The translations under genes and the position numbers were made by a program. Under the pieces are notes generated by a model. That model ran no database searches. It saw only the letters and a list, made by a program, of their open reading frames with translations, and was not told the DNA's origin. A DNA stretch of 14,600 bases from Faecalicatena sp. (GTDB lineage Bacteria; Bacillota; Clostridia; Lachnospirales; Lachnospiraceae), in assembly GCA_009774255.1 (NCBI GenBank), contig VSNK01000134.1:1-14600 (forward strand), given 5' to 3'. Of this stretch, positions 12,227 through 14,600 are shown one piece after another. Each line of letters begins with the position of its first letter. Position 1 is the stretch's first letter.

Positions 12227-14419
12227 TTATTCCTCGATTTGCTTCAGGTAAAACTGAAACGCGCTGTATTCCGGTACTTCCCGGTCAATAGGCAGCCCGG
12301 CGTGCATCAGCGCCGCGCCGGAAAGCACTTGTTCTCCGTCATTGATCCGATACATGGCATTCGGCACCAGCCCCTTCGCCCTGACATATTCCTGAGGGCC
12401 GTTACAGGTAAGATTGGTTACGACCACGCTTAGCAGGGATTCCTTCTTATCCTTTGTCACATGCTGCCATGCCGTGAGATTTCCCGCCTCAAAGGGATTG
12501 GTCAGACGGTAATAGTCCCCGTTAAAAATGATAGGATAATATTTTCGAAACAGATTGCTCTGTTCACGGCAGATCTCCTGCTCTTTCTCCGACAAATGAG
12601 TCGCATCCAGCTCATATCCGAAGGTTCCGCACATGGCGACCACAGCCTTTGTCTGAAGCGGTACAAATTTTCCGCTGTCTGAGATGTGCGCTCCCATGGT
12701 GGAGACCGGATAGACGAAGGAGGTTCCGTAATGAAGCTTCAGCCGATCAATGGGATGGTTGTTGTCGCTGACCCAGTATTGAGGATAATAATGCAGCATA
12801 GCCGGATCATACCGTCCGCCGCCCCCGCTGCAGCCCTCAAACAGAATGTCCGGATGTGTCAGGATGATCTCATCCATGACATGGTACAGCCCCAGGATAT
12901 AACGGTGGTATACCTCACCCTGTTTTTCCGCGGAAAGGACATTGGACCAGATATCAGCAAGGGAGCGGTTGATGTCCCACTTCATATAGTAAATATTGGC
13001 ATCATCCAGAATGTCATTGATGCTTTTGATCAGATATTCCTGTACATCTCTGCGGCTCATGTCCAGAGCGATCTGATTACGGCTGCGGACCGCATGGCGG
13101 CCGGGAATCTGCATGGCCCACTCAGGGTGGGCGCGGTAGAGGTCGCTGTTCTCGGAAACCATTTCCGGCTCGAACCAGATGCCGAATTTCATCCCCAGGC
13201 TGTTGATCCGCTCTACCAGCTTATGCAGGCCGCCTTTGATCTTATCTTCATTGACCACCCAATCACCCAGGCTGCTGTTGTCATCGTCCCGTTTCCCGAA
13301 CCAGCCGTCATCCATGACCAGCATGTCCACACCCATGTTCTTCGCGGCCTTTGCGATCTCCACCAGCTTCACGTCGTCAAAATCCATGAACGCCGCTTCC
13401 CAGCTGTTAATCAGAACCGGCCGCTGTACTTCGGAAACAAATTTGCTCCGGCACAGGTTGGTGCGGTAAAAATCATGATACAAATGGGTCAGCCCCGTAA
13501 AGCCATGTTCGGTAAATGCCATGACCACCTCCGGCGCTTCAAATACTTCGCCCGGACCGATCTCATATACGAACTGCTTCGGGTGGATCCCCATCACCAG
13601 GCGGAGCTGGTCATACTGGTCCAGTTCGGCTTCCGTGAGAAAATTGCCGCTGTACATCAGAGAGAAGCCATAGCATTTTCCATAATCTTCGGTGGCCTCC
13701 CTGTCACACAGGATCACAAACGGGTTCTGCTGGTGGCTGGAAGATCCGCGCACACTTCCGATGGAATGTATATGGTGAGTCATATGCTGGCGTTCCACCT
13801 GACGCTCCTGGCCGTACCGCCCCGGCAGACTGACCAGATCCATATCCCGCCCGTTCAGAAAATCCAGACAAACGGACATGATCTTCTTTAAATGAATGGA
13901 CGCATTTCCCTTATTGTATACCTTTACGGCACGGGTAATGATGTCTGCCTCCTCAAATACACCATATAATAATACGACTTCCACGTCGCTGATATCATCC
14001 GATAATATGATCTCCAATGTATCAGCCTGCTCCTCCTTTGCCGCAAAAGTACACGGCAGGGTGTCCAGCTGATATTTTCCATCCTTCACACAGAAACGAG
14101 TTACCTTCCCGTTGAAGGAATAGCTGCCGTTTCCATTGACCACCTCAATACTCGAGACACGGAAATCGCCCTGCTGCTGTGTGCTGAATTCCTGCGGCTG
14201 GGCATCCAGAGAGAAAGTCCTGGCGTCTCTCGATTCATAGGGATTGCCGGAAAATCCACGGTCATACTGCATGATCTGATAAGCCATATCCGCGTCATGG
14301 ATCGTCGGTCCGTAGTAAAGATGCAGCAGATAATCCAGATTCCCGATCTTCATCTGATAGGTTGAATGCTTTGTCTGCAATGTCAGGGTATTTGTCTGTT
14401 CGTGAAAAATAATCGACAT
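12227..14419 (-). CDS. Alpha-galactosidase, glycoside hydrolase family 36
   Basis: This 730-residue cytoplasmic enzyme (no signal peptide) hydrolyses terminal alpha-galactosides such as melibiose or raffinose-type sugars with retention of configuration. An N-terminal beta-sandwich (about 1-320) is followed by the catalytic barrel. VLINSWEAAFMDFD (335-348) and VMDDGWFG (368-375) line the galactose pocket. The nucleophile is D482 in YMKWDINR and the acid/base is D552 in WVSDNNHP, spaced 70 residues apart as in the Geobacillus enzymes (D478/D548). The galactose-binding motif FEGCSGGGGRYDPAML is at 527-542. A C-terminal beta domain ends the protein. Length is normal for bacterial GH36. AGGAGG 6 bases before the ATG supports this start. 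The usual SDNTD is SDNNH here, a mild variation next to the acid/base. It appears monocistronic, with its own terminator and promoter, and may cooperate with the transporter at the other end of the window. Confidence 0.96.
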   Translation of the reverse strand: MSIIFHEQTNTLTLQTKHSTYQMKIGNLDYLLHLYYGPTIHDADMAYQIMQYDRGFSGNPYESRDARTFSLDAQPQEFSTQQQGDFRVSSIEVVNGNGSYSFNGKVTRFCVKDGKYQLDTLPCTFAAKEEQADTLEIILSDDISDVEVVLLYGVFEEADIITRAVKVYNKGNASIHLKKIMSVCLDFLNGRDMDLVSLPGRYGQERQVERQHMTHHIHSIGSVRGSSSHQQNPFVILCDREATEDYGKCYGFSLMYSGNFLTEAELDQYDQLRLVMGIHPKQFVYEIGPGEVFEAPEVVMAFTEHGFTGLTHLYHDFYRTNLCRSKFVSEVQRPVLINSWEAAFMDFDDVKLVEIAKAAKNMGVDMLVMDDGWFGKRDDDNSSLGDWVVNEDKIKGGLHKLVERINSLGMKFGIWFEPEMVSENSDLYRAHPEWAMQIPGRHAVRSRNQIALDMSRRDVQEYLIKSINDILDDANIYYMKWDINRSLADIWSNVLSAEKQGEVYHRYILGLYHVMDEIILTHPDILFEGCSGGGGRYDPAMLHYYPQYWVSDNNHPIDRLKLHYGTSFVYPVSTMGAHISDSGKFVPLQTKAVVAMCGTFGYELDATHLSEKEQEICREQSNLFRKYYPIIFNGDYYRLTNPFEAGNLTAWQHVTKDKKESLLSVVVTNLTCNGPQEYVRAKGLVPNAMYRINDGEQVLSGAALMHAGLPIDREVPEYSAFQFYLKQIEE

Positions 14420-14437
14420 ATTTGGCCTCCTGTCCTC

Positions 14438-14471
14438 AGGAACCGCAGGGAAATAAGCCGCACCGGTTCCT
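14438..14471. promoter_or_regulatory. Dyad AGGAACCG-N18-CGGTTCCT at the alpha-galactosidase promoter
   Basis: AGGAACCG (14438-14445) is the exact reverse complement of 14464-14471. The distal arm overlaps the predicted -10 box and the start point, so the dyad is better placed as an operator for a dimeric regulator than as an RNA hairpin, because most of one arm would not be transcribed. No regulator gene is adjacent. Confidence 0.38.
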
Positions 14472-14499
14472 TATATCTAATTTCGTAAGGAGTTGTAGA
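14470..14499 (-). promoter_or_regulatory. Possible promoter of the alpha-galactosidase
   Basis: On the minus strand TCTACA (14499-14494), 18 bases, TATAAG (14475-14470). The -10 box is close to consensus and the -35 box matches four of six. It would give a leader of about 45 bases. Confidence 0.4.
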
Positions 14500-14548
14500 A
14501 AAATAAGTGATACAGATTGCGCAGGATATTTCTTCGGATGTGCAGGTC

Positions 14549-14576
14549 AAAAAACGCAAGGCTACGTGAGCCTTGC
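14549..14576 (-). terminator. Intrinsic terminator for a minus-strand gene beyond the window
   Basis: Reading the minus strand, GCAAGGCT (14576-14569), a 5-base loop and AGCCTTGC (14563-14556) are followed by GTTTTTT. This is a textbook intrinsic terminator ending a gene that lies to the right of the window and separating it from the alpha-galactosidase promoter. Confidence 0.7.
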
Positions 14577-14600
14577 CCTAAGGGGGACCATGCGTAGCAT

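Noticed and set aside
12686..13891. Long plus-strand open frame (401 codons) inside the alpha-galactosidase gene
   Set aside because: It is fully antisense to a clear GH36 gene with catalytic motifs, has no RBS or family features, and results from codon bias of the opposite strand.
2265..14576. Apparent relation between the GCAAGGC hairpins at 2265-2298 and 14549-14576
   Set aside because: Only seven bases are shared and the loops and flanks differ; only the second has a T run. This is probably coincidence.
1..14600. tRNA genes, CRISPR array or known riboswitch
   Set aside because: No cloverleaf with a CCA-type end, no regularly spaced direct repeats outside the coding repeat, and no riboswitch consensus that I could recognise.

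Overview
The window looks like a chromosomal segment of a gut-type Lachnospiraceae or related Clostridia. The evidence is AGGAGG-type ribosome binding sites, several TTG starts, MsmE/F/G-type sugar uptake genes, an enoate-reductase-type flavoenzyme, a TBADH-type secondary alcohol dehydrogenase, a Hol_Tox-type small toxin and an RsgI-like anti-sigma factor. The species cannot be named from the sequence alone. No tRNA, rRNA, CRISPR array, transposase or phage structural gene was seen.

Layout. (1) 1-4055, plus strand: the 3' end of a sugar-binding lipoprotein gene, two ABC sugar permeases joined by an ATGA overlap, a strong hairpin, and an (alpha/alpha)6-barrel glycosidase carrying a 39-bp tandem repeat in one loop. 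No ATPase is encoded, so a shared MsmK-type ATPase elsewhere is likely. (2) 4143-7194, minus strand: a two-gene operon of a secondary alcohol dehydrogenase followed by an Old Yellow Enzyme/Fe-S/FAD reductase. It is divergent from a PucR/CdaR-type regulator at 7828-9057. The gap of about 630 bases between them holds two large, different palindromic structures, probably in the regulator's 5' leader. (3) 9084-9501: a 36-residue orphan ORF, then a compact type I toxin-antitoxin locus with a 32-residue membrane toxin, an RBS-sequestering hairpin, a shared terminator hairpin and a convergent antisense RNA with a near-consensus promoter. (4) 9541-9849: no gene, but a dense cluster of nested inverted repeats. 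(5) 9949-12156, plus strand: a secreted Ala/Glu/Gln-rich protein with a Cys/Gly/His tail, a structured intergenic stretch, an ECF sigma factor and a membrane anti-sigma factor with an RsgI-like outer domain and a His-rich end. (6) 12227-14419, minus strand: a GH36 alpha-galactosidase with its own promoter region. A minus-strand terminator for a gene beyond the window closes the segment.

How the parts work together. Regions 1 and 6 fit oligosaccharide scavenging. Region 2 fits reduction of an unsaturated carbonyl compound together with alcohol/ketone interconversion, controlled by the divergent regulator; the substrate is unknown. Region 5 looks like a self-contained envelope-stress or metal-sensing unit whose likely output is the secreted protein.

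The best candidates for undescribed biology are four. They are the ECF/RsgI-like/His-tail unit, the dehydrogenase-reductase-regulator module with altered pocket residues, the family of large palindromes and GTTACAG-tipped hairpins, and the repeat-expanded glycosidase loop.
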